Shown here piece after piece: positions 31,420-42,848 of a DNA stretch of 64,000 nt (the stretch's first letter is position 1; each line of letters begins with the position of its first letter). Both the position numbers and the translations under genes were made by a program. This DNA comes from Impatiens glandulifera (taxonomy: Eukaryota > Streptophyta > Magnoliopsida > Ericales > Balsaminaceae). The stretch spans positions 4,902,358-4,966,357 of the forward strand of contig NC_061862.1 in assembly GCF_907164915.1 (NCBI RefSeq), in the 5' to 3' direction. The notes beneath the pieces were generated by a model that saw only the letters and a list, made by a program, of their open reading frames with translations, was not told where the DNA came from and did not search any database.

Positions 31420-31655
31420 ACCGTTCTCAATTTCGCTCCTAAGATAAATTCTAAGGCATCCTCCCCGTGTTGTTTTTTCTCTGCTCAGTACATGATAAAA
31501 GATGTTCACTTCTTCAACCACATTTGATGTCCTAAAATTTTCACAAGATTTCGTAAAGCCAGATTCTATCCAATTCACCGACCCAAACTCTGAAACAGTT
31601 TTAGAGTTCATGTAACTGATTGCAATTTTAAAAGGTGAGACTGAAATCACTTGGA
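31420..31655 (-). pseudogene. DnaJ/DUF3444 copy B, inverted arm
   Basis: Minus strand reads ISVSPFKIAISYMNSKT, FGSVNWIESGFTKSCENF and REKTTRGGCLRIY, the middle of DUF3444. It is the mirror image of 31685-31925, separated by a loop of about 30 bp, so the pair forms a hairpin with arms of about 235 bp. Confidence 0.8.
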
Positions 31656-31659
31656 GGTA

Positions 31660-32275
31660 GAGGTGGCACCTATGGCACGGCTGTACGGTCTGATTTCAGT
31701 CTCACCGTTTAAAGTTGCAATCAGTTACATGAACTCCAAAACTGATGCGGAGTTCGGATCAATGAATTGGATAGAATCTTGCTTTACGAAATCTTGTGGA
31801 AATTTTAGGACAACAAACATTGATGTGGTTGAAGAAGTGGACATCTTTTCTCATGTATTGTGCAGAGAAAAAATAAAACGGGGAGGATGCCTTAGAATAT
31901 ATCCTAGGGGCGGAGATATATGGGCCATATATAAGAACTATGATCGGAATGGAACAGGGAGACCCCCTCTGAAGTTAGGCATCAATATGAGATGGTGGAA
32001 GTTATGATGGATTATGATGAAGAAGATGGAGTGCATGAGTCCACAGGTGAAAGTAGATGGTTACAGGACTGTGTATGGGAGGAACCCAGATAAGGGTTCC
32101 ATTTGTTGGGTTTTGAAGAAGGAAATGTTGAGATTCTCACATCGTGTTCCTTGTTGGCGAATTAGAGGTGGAGAAAGGACTGATGATCTGCCAGAATGCT
32201 GTTGGGATCTGGATCCTTCAACAGTAGCAAGAACAAGAAGAAGCTGAAGCTGGGAAACATAAAGTGATATCTTAA
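31660..32275 (+). pseudogene. DnaJ/DUF3444 copy B, forward DUF3444
   Basis: Forward DUF3444 from MARLYGLISVSPFK through CLRIYPRGGDIWAIYKN, a frame change near 31940, MSPQVKVDGYRTVYG, RFSHRVPCWRIRGG and ECCWDLDPST to the 3' end. It lacks the N-terminal half of the gene. 99 percent-like identity by eye to copy C at 51808-52430. Confidence 0.8.
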
Positions 32276-32499
32276 CTTACATTCCATCCCCCAATTGAAA
32301 AGATTATGAACTGTTTATTGTTTTTTATGATTGTTTGTTCCTGACTGTGTACTTGAGTGATTACAAATGGATGACCAAAACTATTATAGGTTGTTTCATT
32401 GTTGTTGATGATGTTTTTGATTTTGACATGTGAGAATTATTCTACATGTCAAATTAAAGTTGAACAATGGGTTAATTTCTTGTTTAATATTAATTAATT

Positions 32500-34000
32500 T
32501 ATTTTTTCTAACAAAAATTGTTTTAACATTTATGTTGGTAAAAATATTTCTTAAAAATATTTAAAATTATTATTTCAACATGATTTCATTAATTTATAAA
32601 TTAATTTTTCTTTTTATATTTTACTGATTTAATTAACCATATATTCTACAACATTTTTACAATAGTTTCATATATCTTAATAATAAATATAGTAATTTCA
32701 AATGTACATATTTTATAATACATAACAATTATATATTTTAAATATTCACAATTAATTTACAAACTTATCTTGCAAGACCATTTGCAATTAATAGGTATTT
32801 TTTAAAATAATTTATACATTTAATTTACTTGCTATATATTTTGTCATATATATAAAATTTATATCTTAAATTTTAACAATAATTTTAGCCATTTAATAAC
32901 ATGATTCGCAATAACTTTACAATGTATATTTAAGTTTTTTTTTCAATTAGTTTATTAATAGTATTTGTTAGTAATAGAAAATATGTATTTTTTAAATTTA
33001 GATTAATGGATGGTTTCTCGGGATATAATCAGGTCCTGATGGCGCCTGAAAACAAGGAGAAAACTACTTTCATCATAGAGGTCGGTGTCTTTTGCAATCA
33101 AGTGATGCCCTTTGGACTGAAGAACAATGGAGCTACGTATCAGAAAGCAACCATAATTCACAACTATTCTCCACGACATAATCCACAAGAAAGTCAAGGT
33201 CTACATTGATGATATCATTGTCAAATCCAAGAATCGAGCTGAACATATCACGAACTTGGAGAAATTCCTTTAGAGGATTTGGAAATAACATCTCTGTTTA
33301 AATCAAATGAAGTGCACTTTCGGTGTCACTACTGGTAAGATGATAATATTTCTGATTACTCAAAGAGGAATAGAAGTCGACTCTAGCAAAATTGCGGCCT
33401 TCATAGCCATGACATCACCCCAAAATGAGCGAGATGTTCGAAGATTTTTGGACAAAATTCAATATATTAGTCGCTACATTAGTAATCTCACTTACACTTG
33501 CGATCATCTCTTCAAGCATCTTAAGAAGGGTCAAAAGTTGTTTGGAGTGATACTCATTAACATGTCCTCGAGAAGGTGAAGGCGTATTTGTAATCCCTTC
33601 CTATCCTCATGTCTTTAAGGCCAGGAGTTTCTTTGATTCTTCACTTCACTATCACTAAGTCATCCATGGGGAGCATTCTAGTCTAGGAGAATGAAATCAA
33701 AGAAGAGGTGGCAATCTACTACATCAGCAAAATGATGACCGATTATGAGGTAAATGACTCTTCTGTGGAGAAGGTCTTTTGGGCACTAGCCTAGGTAACG
33801 AAGAGGTTGCGCCATTCATCAGCAAAATGATGACCACCGATTATGAGTTAAATTACTCTTTTGTGGAGAAGGTTTGTTGGGCACTAGCCTGGGTAGAGAA
33901 GAGCTTGCACCATTATATACAACAAGCTCACCCAATCAAGCTAGTGTCAAGACTTGATCTCATTCGTTTATTGTTTCAAAGAATCCCAACACTATATTAG
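32500..34000 (+). mobile_element. AT-rich module plus Ty3 RT/RNase H fragment, copy B
   Basis: About 500 bp of AT-rich DNA precede RT from 33006 (MDGFSGYNQVLMAPE). The active site reads YIDD (about 33210) and the thumb reads RGIEVDSSKIAAFIAM. RNase H begins twice, because a segment of about 95 bp (from 33726) is duplicated at about 33822. It sits between convergent DnaJ 3' flanks. Stops are frequent. Confidence 0.75.
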
Positions 34001-34299
34001 AAAGCTGAAGATCAAATGAGATCTCATTTGAAAACTAAAGAAATATATACTTCAATTATAAAATATAAATTCATTCATATTTTCATTTTCTATCTATCCA
34101 GTCAAATTTAATTTGACATGTAAAATAATTCTCACATGTCAAAATTAAAAACACCAGCAACAATAAAGAAACAACAGTTTTCAGACAAAGAAACAACCAA
34201 CCTATAAAAGTTTTGGCCATCCATCTATAAATCTCTCAAGTACACAATAAGGAACAATCATAAGAAAAAAAAAACAGTTTATAATCTACTATTGGGGGG

Positions 34300-34845
34300 T
34301 GGGGTGTAAGTTATGATATCACTTTAAGTTTCCAGCTTCAGCTTTCTTCTTCTTCTTCGTAGATCGCCCATATCTGCTTCTCCTTAAAACATTGCTCAGA
34401 CCTATCATTGTCAAAATTGTGAAAATCAGAGTTAGGAATCGTCTTGTGCACTGATGCCCTCCTCCTCACCACTGATTGAAGCCCAACTGTGCTGAAATTG
34501 TGAAAATCAGAGTTAGGAATCGTCTTGTGTACTAGGTTTGTTAGACACCACCACCTCTCCTCCTGATGATTCTGCTGCTGCTGCTTTCTGAGGTAAATTT
34601 GCTAGGTTTTCTTCAGTGCAGGTACTTCAGCGTCAGCTTTCCTTATCTCTGGCAACTTCTTTCTTAATTCAGACAATGCCCTATTAATTAATAACTTTTC
34701 TGAGTCAAAAATTGACACTGATGGTCCCATATCTGATAGATTATTTGAAGGCGTTTCTACGCCTGTGTCATCCAGACTCTTTCTCCTTGAGGGCTTGCCC
34801 AGTTTGGAAGGCTCGTGAAGAGATCTCGTGCTTTTATTTCGTGAA
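34300..34845 (-). pseudogene. DnaJ/DUF3444 copy B: antisense linker and DUF3444 start
   Basis: The minus strand reads the linker (ALSELRKKLPEIRKADAEV, about 34700-34620), the DUF3444 start near SEQCF, then jumps to the 3' end of the gene (KLKVIS-type) at about 34350. The interior of DUF3444 is deleted. At 34845 a second, plus-strand copy of the gene's 3' end (to about 35130) is attached. Confidence 0.75.
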
Positions 34846-35130
34846 CAGCAGCAAGAACAAGAAGAAGCTGAAGCTGGGAAACATAAAGTGATATCTTAAC
34901 TTACATTCCATCCCCCAATTGAAAAGATTATGAACTGTTTGTTGTTTCTTATGATTGTTTGTTCCTGACAGTGTACTTGAGTGATTACAGATGGATGGCC
35001 AAAACTATTATAGGTTGTTTCATTGTTGTTGATGATGTTTTTGATTTTGACATGTGAGAATTATTCTACATGTCAAATTAAAGTTGAACAGTGGGTTAAT
35101 TTCCTTTTCCCTGTGGTTGACTTGATTTGG

Positions 35131-35743
35131 GATAAAAAATACAAATATGAATGAATTTATATTTTATAATTGATGTATGTTTGTCTGTATCTTTCAATGA
35201 GATTTGATCTTCACTTACAACTAATATATAGTCTTGTTTGTTGTTTCTCCGCTCCAGCTAAATGAAATTTCTTGGCAGTAAAACTAATAAATAAGAGAAA
35301 TCCTCTTTCTGAGGTGTGAATGTCTTTATTCTTGAATTTCTTGATTCAAACCATATTAATTGTGTTCTCTTATATAGAGCACATTATATATAGCTTTGTT
35401 TTAATAATCATATTCAAGAGAATACTTTAAGTGTGTAAAGAGATATAATTGTGTATGTAACAACTAAACTATAAATTAACGGTTAATATTGAAAATCAAA
35501 TCTTTTTTTTATTTTGGATAGATTAATGTTTTTTTATGAACTTTTATAATTAATCATAGATTCATAATGTTTAACATAATATTATAAAACAAATAATTAG
35601 GATAATAAAAATATATAAAAAGTAGCATATTCAAAAGAAGCTAATGCATTTTTCTAATCAAAATTTATATTTTGTAATAAAATAAAATAAAATAAACAAA
35701 TGAATTAAAAAATAAATCGAAATAAAACATAAATCTCTCCTAA
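35131..35743. other. Single-copy AT-rich DNA, nothing recognised
   Basis: Beyond the DnaJ 3' flank the sequence matches nothing else in the window and contains no notable frame, RNA or repeat. Confidence 0.5.
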
Positions 35744-36094
35744 GGGGGGAATTTGAGGAGATGACCCTCAATAATGTCTTAAATGCGGAAAGTGCAGAGT
35801 TAAAAAAAAGCGCTAGTGACCCCTTTTACTGTTTTTCGACGAAAATGCCCCTGTTGCGTCACGCAACCTCAGTTATTTTATTTTTTTATTTTTCAAAAAA
35901 ATTTAATTATGAATTTTTTTGAACGAAAATACCCCAGTTGCGTCACGCAATCGCGAGACGAAAAAAAATAGAAAAAAAATTAAAAAAAATAGAAAAAAAT
36001 AAAAAGAGGGTCAACAACACTATTTAAATTATGCACTCACATTATCCGCTATTCACCCTATTAGTGAGGTCATTTCCTCAAATTTCATTTCCCC
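35744..36094. mobile_element. Foldback MITE, copy 2
   Basis: Terminal inverted repeats carry AATTTGAGGAGATGACC and its counterpart GGTCATTTCCTCAAATT. Internally TTGCGTCACGCAA palindromes occur in AT-rich DNA. It is related to the larger element at 49730. No coding capacity. Confidence 0.6.
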
Positions 36095-37156
36095 TCACGA
36101 AAGGATAATCTATTGTGATAGTTTAAAATGAGTACATATAATGATTGATTGAACATTCTAAATTAATTTGAAAGTTTTTTAAAAACTTCACTTTATTAAT
36201 GAGAAAAAGTTAAAAAAAAATGTTATTAATACCCTACTCTTTTTAACAATAATTTTTTAAGATTATCACTGCTAGTGATTCATCTGGCCTTGTTTGGTTT
36301 CTCTCAAAAGTATTCGATTATTGGGAAAAAATTAGAGCACATTTTCCCGAACTATTTCCAGTTCTTATATTAGCACATTAGCCTTTGGTACTCTAATGTC
36401 TTTTTATCGACATTTTTCGAAACGTTCAGACTCGATAATTTACGCCCTAGAACTCACTTTTCTCTCGAATCTCGAATGAGATAAGAACCAAAATAGTGAG
36501 TGCGACTACAATTAAATTTTAATTTGTCAATGTTTTGCTAAGTCTTGTGGCCTACATTTATATTGAATCTCGTAAAACGAGACGAGGAAATGACTCTCTC
36601 GAATTTGCCTAAGTGTGTGATGATAAACCACAAATAGGACTTAAACAAAATTATACTAGCTTTGACTCTTTTAAAGTTGTTACTTAATTTACTCAGCGAG
36701 AAATTAGACAGGAAAAATATTTTTTTTTAGTCAAACACGACTTAGAAATTTCGATTTGGTCCGGTGTTTGGTTACACGTGAGAAAAGTCATCAATATTAT
36801 GTCTCAAGTGCCCACCGAAATGAATGATCTCTACTACAAACGTTTTGTCATTTTTTGAAAATATGATTTTTATACTTTTATTTGATAATTTATTCAAATC
36901 ATATCCACATGTCTAAGGCTCTATCTTATTTCCTAAACTAGATTTAATTATTGTACTCATATACTCTTAAGGCATGCGTCTGGGTTCGTCATTTTGCGAT
37001 ATAAAAAAATACTGAATTTTAGAGAAATTCAAACGCACTTGTGAGTTGTGAATAAGAAAGGGTAGGATCCTGTAAAGATTGCAAAAATATAAGTTAGCTT
37101 TTCAAAGAATTCATATTTTAATTTATAAAGATGAAGAATTTTATTTTTTTGAAATT
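36095..37156. other. Single-copy DNA, nothing recognised
   Basis: No open frame above noise, no homologous copy in the window, no RNA-gene signature. Confidence 0.5.
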
Positions 37157-37520
37157 TTAAATGTTGGTTGAAGCTTTAATGGAGGATTGATATCCAAGCT
37201 ATCTCGCTTTTAAACTTTCCCACCCCTGAAATAAAACTCTATGATGCTTTTTTTAAATGATTCATGCAATAATATTATGAATGGATAGTCGTTTACACAT
37301 AACGACAAAAACATTAAATTTATAAAAAAAAATCACACAAATATTACAAAATTAACATGTGCGGAGATCTTCCAAAAAGGAAATGAGCTCTCCAACTGAA
37401 TCTATCGGCTTCCCACATCGAACATCATATAATGTTAAAATGATAGCATTGTGTTGGATCTGCAACGGTCATTTAAGATTGTTGAAAGATCTACGATTTC
37501 TCTCTAACCAAATTATCCAC
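37157..37520 (-). repeat. Exon Y first piece and truncated LINE tail
   Basis: Complement of 37225-37160 matches the GWESLKARELGYQ piece after its CAG acceptor. 37520-37352 matches the LINE C-terminus, cut at 37521 where it joins the U5 flank. The terminal exon Y piece is absent. Confidence 0.45.
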
Positions 37521-37754
37521 CATTGTGGATCACACTTCTCTAACTAAATGATTGAGTCTTCGTGAGAACAGGTGCATGAGAAGATAAGGTCCCTAGTCAT
37601 GCACAAAACAATTAGGGAGTATGTTGTCAGATAAAGAGTGAAATACTTTTATTTATTACAACTTTCTTTTAAGTATAATTCAAATAATACATTAATAAAT
37701 AATATGAATTAAATTTTCGTAGATAAGAAAAATTCAAAGTTTAAACTCAATTGT

Positions 37755-37871
37755 AGGGTGCCTCCGATTAGAGGACCTAACAAAAATAGGCGTATGCCAC
37801 GTATTGCAAAGAACACACGGTATTCTTTAGTAAAAGGCGAAAGAATAGTTCGCTTTGTGTTTAGTGCTTGG
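37755..37871 (-). ncRNA. U5: U5 snRNA, copy 6 (best preserved)
   Basis: Minus strand: GAACAC-type 5' strand reads AAACAC, which still largely pairs with GTGTTC. The ATTCTTT/AAAGAAT stem and loop CGCCTTTTACT are intact, the Sm stretch ATTTTTG is intact, the 3' hairpin CCTC/GAGG is intact, and a perfect CAATTGAGTTTAA 3' box follows (37753-37741). The promoter is also intact. Among the U5 copies it has the most complete set of signals and is divergent to U6 copy 4. Confidence 0.8.
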
Positions 37872-37904
37872 CTTCATAATTTTTTTTAATCACCAACTCC
37901 CCTC

Positions 37905-37953
37905 TTATAATAATATCAAATCCCTATTTTCACTTCATCTAACAATGTGGGAC
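37905..37953 (-). promoter_or_regulatory. U5 promoter, copy 6
   Basis: Complement reads GTCCCACATTG (37953-37943) and TATAA (37909-37905), 33 nt apart. Confidence 0.75.
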
Positions 37954-38280
37954 AACACACTTTTTTGTCATTATTGAGGCTAATGGTGTTTTTTCTTCTT
38001 TTATTTAAAGAATAGGATAATTCAATAATACTTTCAAGAATTTGATACTTTTAACTATATATTATTTTATCAAATGTTAATAACAAACTATTACAATGAT
38101 TTATTAGTATAGCTCCAATAAAAAGAGTTTTATTTTTAACATTTGATTTTCACTAAAAACACTTTAATTTGAATTGAAGTTATTACTATGATGGTGGTTA
38201 TAACTCGTACTTTCAAACAAGGTATATGACTCATATTTAATATTTAATAAACTTATGTTATAGTCATTATGACGAATGTC

Positions 38281-38379
38281 TATGTACAGCTCGGGTAACT
38301 CAAAACAGTTTGCATGCGAATGGAAATAACGACGGGGAGAAATATCGTCGCTATTGAGTTCTCCGGTCGATGAAGGGAC
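38281..38379 (-). pseudogene. Exon X, 3'-truncated copy
   Basis: The acceptor and first part of the exon X frame are kept. The end (IDTPLKVSMPL region) is deleted at 38280, where the sequence joins the U5 upstream flank. Confidence 0.4.
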
Positions 38380-38698
38380 CTAACGACCGTAAACTACGTA
38401 TACTTTTTTTTCATATTATTATCATTCTAGCCGGGTAAATTTTATGGAAATAACTTATCCCGACTAGATTTTAAATCCTAGCTCGGCCCTTGGACACCTT
38501 ATCAACATGACATAATGGGTAGCTCCCCATTCTTTTTCTCTCATAAAATCAATATTTCCTCAAAAGAAAAAACCCTATAAATCAAGGGAATACTTTGAAA
38601 GACCCTCATTCTCTATAAAGAACACATGCGTTCCTCGAAAAACACTCTAACTGTCGATCACAAAAAAATAGCAGTTGTCCATTCATTTTCTAAAATTG

Positions 38699-38741
38699 AT
38701 CCCACATCGCTCCTCTAACTTAAGAATGAAGTCTTTTTAAG
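38699..38741 (+). promoter_or_regulatory. Pol III U6 promoter, copy 4
   Basis: ATCCCACATCG at 38699-38709 and a TTTTTAAG box from 38734, 24 nt apart. Confidence 0.75.
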
Positions 38742-38757
38742 AATGAGAGATGGTTAT

Positions 38758-38850
38758 GTCTCTTCAGGGACATTCGATAAAATTTGAACGATACAGAGAA
38801 GATTAGCATGCCCCCTGCGCAAAAATGACACACAAGAATGGTCCAAATTT
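38758..38850 (+). pseudogene. U6: U6 snRNA, copy 4 (same 8-nt deletion as copy 1)
   Basis: Core ACAGAGA and AGC motifs are intact. It shares the 8-nt deletion near the 3' end with copy 1 and has further changes (GCATGCCCC, GCGCAAAAATG). A T-run terminator follows. 38663-39900 as a whole is a direct copy of 1-1205. Confidence 0.8.
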
Positions 38851-39289
38851 TTTTTACCCTTTTTCCTCTCCGAAGCGTACGCCGGCGACCGGAGGGAAAA
38901 TAGTGTAGTTTTTTGATGTGTACTTTACCGGTTTGCACATAATGACATTTGTTGATTTTTTTTTTTTAAACTAACTAACTTATTAAGATGGAAAAATAAA
39001 AGACATGTTGTGGCTTCTAGTTAGTAGGGTCTTCGTCCCTTTTTCATTCGCTCCTCTATGCCCGGTCAAGGCTTCTTTGGTTTTTTCTAATTGAATTCCT
39101 TTAATTTTTCCTAATTGGATGCCTTTAATTTTCTATCACCTATCAATGTACGTTCTTATCTTTATTGAGTATTTTTTTGTTTGATATGTATAAACTTATA
39201 AAATCAGTTTTATACAGGGTAAAAAAAACGAGTACTAGTCACCAAAGTGAATAGAATGTTTGGAAACTATCCTACCATTACCATTGATG

Positions 39290-39600
39290 CTTATATTATA
39301 TAATGGAAAGGCCTATAACACAATTGGGGTTACATAGTATTGTTAAAAAAGTTAGTTTTTAACCAATGGATAAATATAACTTGTGTCTGTTGGATCAGAT
39401 GGACAGTTGTTGTCGCACTATTAATATATTATGTTTTGTCATTATGCTTATATTATATCAATGGAAAGGCCTATAACATAACTAGGGTTACATAGTATTG
39501 TTAAAAAAAGTTAGTTTTTAACCAATGGATAAATATAACTTGTGTCTGTTGGATCAGATGGACAGTTGTTGTCGCACCATTAGTAGATTATGTTTTTCCA
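39290..39600 (+). repeat. 155-bp tandem duplication, third locus
   Basis: Same two units as at 617-930, in the same position relative to U6 and the CAP-H-like exon. Confidence 0.75.
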
Positions 39601-39856
39601 TATAATGTTACCAGGGTTTATATAAAGGTTGATTATTTAACAGAAGGATTATATTTTGAACGAATAGTTTTAAAATGCCCACATTAGTTAACGATACAAT
39701 CATTTATCCATGTGGGTGTAGGTTTTCTCCAATAAATTCTCCTAATCTTATTCTCCAATAATTCTAATAAAGAGTCAGACTAGAAAGTTTGTATTCAGTA
39801 ATAATTATTATTTTACAAAATGATGATTTCAAAACTAAGGGTGAATGCATTTGCAC

Positions 39857-39920
39857 GTATCGCCTTCATCAACACTTGAATCGTCATTTGAGTCCCTCAA
39901 TGTGAAGAAATTTGATATCA
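39857..39920 (+). pseudogene. CAP-H-like exon 1, acceptor mutated and cut by a LINE
   Basis: Frame STLESSFESLNVKKFD is present, but the acceptor AG is AC (39855-39856) and the exon breaks after KKFD, where the LINE tail begins. Confidence 0.5.
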
Positions 39921-39922
39921 AG

Positions 39923-40380
39923 AAATGACAATCATCAAGACAAAGAGCAATAACTTTAGTTCAAATGTCTTCAAATGTTTCTTTGTAAACATTGTTTATA
40001 ATATTTGGATGGAGAGGAATCGCAAACATTTTCAAGAGTTCGAAATGATGTGAGTTTTTTTGGAATGAAATTATCTTTGATGGAAACTCACTCATTCAAA
40101 CGTGGAGGCAAATTCTGACTTGTGGAAAAAATTGGTTGATTTGTTAAAGATGGAGTATTGCATATGAAAAATCACCATTACTTCTGATTTCAAGCCGTTC
40201 TAAGCTTCATTGTTTGTGTCATTTACTTTTGTTCTCATACCGGTTGTTTTTTCTATTTTTTATCTTGTTGGTCATTCAATTTTGACAAATACTTGTTCTA
40301 TCTGAATCCTAAACTTTTGTAATTTTTTACCCTTTATGGGTATTTTTATTTAATGATATTATGTTATTTATTAAAAAAAA
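39923..40380 (+). mobile_element. 5'-truncated L1 LINE with poly(A)
   Basis: From 39985 the frame reads VNIVYNIWMERNRKHFQEF, the typical plant L1 ORF2 C-terminal motif. About 330 bp of 3' UTR and an A-run at 40371-40379 follow. It is a different LINE family from the tails at 2240 and 24930. No clear target duplication was found. Confidence 0.7.
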
Positions 40381-40632
40381 GTCTTATTTAAGAAAACATT
40401 TTAGTGTTATAAACCAGTATATACAATAATTTACTAAAATAGTGTTGGAAGAAGAATGAGAACTTCTAAAAATAAATCATCTTCAATGTTAATAAAATCT
40501 ATTATGTAGAGATTTGACTGTTTCTATTAAATCTATGATGTAGGAAGAGATTGACCCAAAAATTACAATGTTAACAAAATCTAATAGGATAATATTAAAT
40601 GTATGACTTAAATATATTGGTTGTATCAACAA

Positions 40633-40700
40633 GCACCAGTGGTCTAATAGTAGAATAGTATCCTGCCACGGTACAGACCCGTGTTCAATTCTCGGGTGCA
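40633..40700 (+). pseudogene. tRNA-Gly(GCC) relic
   Basis: The sequence begins GCACCAGTGGTCTAATAG, has an anticodon arm with GCC (CCTGCCACGG), and ends with GGGTGCA. The T arm is damaged (GTTCAATTC for GTTCGATTC), about 3 nt are missing in the 3' acceptor strand, and the D loop is altered. Length 68 against the usual 71. Not expected to fold into a working tRNA. Confidence 0.75.
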
Positions 40701-40739
40701 TTTATATGGAAAAATGATGATGAAATTGACTTTTATTGG

Positions 40740-41175
40740 CTGATTTGGGTCTGCCATACATCATCTTCTTGGATGAAAGTGAAGCTTACTGAGTTCTTCC
40801 ATTTCTTTTTGTTAAAAGAACATACTTTTCTAGGACCATCATCTCCTTATGTTATAAGTTGTATTGTTATCGCCTTCTTGTTTCTAATGGCTTACTGGGT
40901 CTTCCATACATAAAAAATGTTAAATGAGGCTAATGAGTTTTCCATTTTTTGTGTTAAATTGTTATACTTTCCTAGGACCACCATCTTCTTATGTTATAAG
41001 TTGTAGTTTTATTGCCTTCTTTTTTCCATTGGCTTACTAGGGTCTTCCATACATCATCTAATTAAGATGATAAATGAGGGTTTCCATTTTTTTTGTGTTA
41101 AAAAAACATAGTTTCCTAGGACCACCCTCTCCTTGTGTTATAATTTGTGTTGTTATTGCCTTCTGGTTATATATT
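40740..41175 (+). repeat. Tandem repeat of 142-151 bp, three diverged units
   Basis: Units start near 40740, 40891 and 41033, each with GGGTCTTCCATACAT-like and CCTAGGACCACC-like motifs and a TTATGTTATAAGTTGT-like segment. Unique to this place in the window. Confidence 0.7.
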
Positions 41176-42845
41176 GTTTTTTTTACCTATGTATATACAT
41201 CTTTTATCCAATTTCAAAATAATCAACGTAACTCAATATCTAAGCATCTCTAAGCATTTGTATAAAATAAACTTGATAAGAAGACCATAGTAACTAGAAA
41301 TCACAAATTTTTCGGATTGACTTTGTCATTTACTAATCCAAATTTCCCTTCATTTACATGTCTAACACAAAAAATTAATCATCAAAACTCCCAAAACAAA
41401 ATGAGACTAAATAACCATCTTTTTGTTTTATATTGTTTTGTTTGCATATAAAATTACTACTTTAGTTCCAAATTCCAGTGTGAGTTTTGTAAGATTATTT
41501 TTCTAAAAGATGGGGCAAATTTTATTAATCCATTTTCTTTTCGAAATTAGCGGAAGAAACGATAAAATCCATAAAAACATACATGTTCAAGTTCTAATAT
41601 GGTGTGTTATAAATATTCACAACAAAAGAAAAACTCAAAAGAAAAAAAATACTAATACACTCGCATACAAAAAATAAAAAATGCACATAAACAAAATACC
41701 AATACACTCAAGTCCTAATTCAATGTAGGAACTCAAATTTTCTAAGTACATATCGGCACCGTTCAGGGTATTTTTGTGTGAACAGTTCCGGTAGGATGAC
41801 ACCATATAGCATGAACATACAAGATAACCTAAAAGAAGCAAAACCATATAAAAACATTAAATATTATGAATGGTAAATAATTTACTTCACCAATCTTATT
41901 AGATGGTGTTTCAATTCTTTGGAAAAACATCTCCAATCATTATATGGTTAGTTCAAATGATTGAATGATACTGTAATTATTAATCGAATAATACTGTAAT
42001 TCTACGACAGAGGAAGAAGAGGTAATTGTTGTTCATCCTATAATTATTGTTCATAAAATCATCCAAAAGAAAAAACAACTAGTCAGATTTAGATATGAAG
42101 ACTATTTAGATCTGATTGATTCCTTGTATACTTGTAAGTGGTTCCAAACAATTTCTTTTAATGCCTGAACATCCACATGTTTAGATGTTTTGTCATAACT
42201 GACTTCAATCTTATTTACATGTTGAATTCACAATAGTTTACTTCAATCTTATTTACATGTTGAATTCACAATAGTTAATTAGTAAATACACTTAAACTAT
42301 TACAACTTAATATATGATCATCAAAAGAAATATTTACAATGGTATACACTTCATTTAGATCATATTCCGAAAAAATTCATTTCTGAGAGAGTCTATGTAA
42401 CAAAACACTCATTTTCAAATAGACTCGTCAATCAGATACAAAAGAAAAGAATGAAGATAAATATAGAGCCAATAAGATAAACCCTCACCCTTTACAAATA
42501 CAAGATACAATCAATTAAATCCCACCTCACATCATTGTCCACGTAACATGTTTGTACCAAAAAAATTAAAAGATGTTTCCTAATAGAAAGTGAGTGATTC
42601 TATGAACAACCAAAGCTATAGAATTCTATTATACAAGTAATATAACTAACTCTATTTTTATGTTCAAAGGAAGTACTATATAAAGGGATAGTCATATAAC
42701 AACAATAGGAGCTCCAAATCTATAGTTTTCTTTATTTCTGACCTTTTATTGGTAAGCAACTATATGACAATCTCTGGAATAGCATTTTACAGATCCTATG
42801 ATTTGTATTATTTAAAATAATGAAACAATCAGATACTTTTTAACC
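41176..42845. other. Single-copy AT-rich DNA
   Basis: Apart from a 38-bp tandem duplication at 42203-42277 (CTTCAATCTTATTTACATGT, twice), no gene, RNA or transposon is recognised. Confidence 0.5.
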
Positions 42846-42848
42846 AAC

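Noticed and set aside
41635..41847. Minus-strand 70-codon hydrophobic frame
   Set aside because: Short, no start context, AT-rich single-copy DNA; no support beyond being open.
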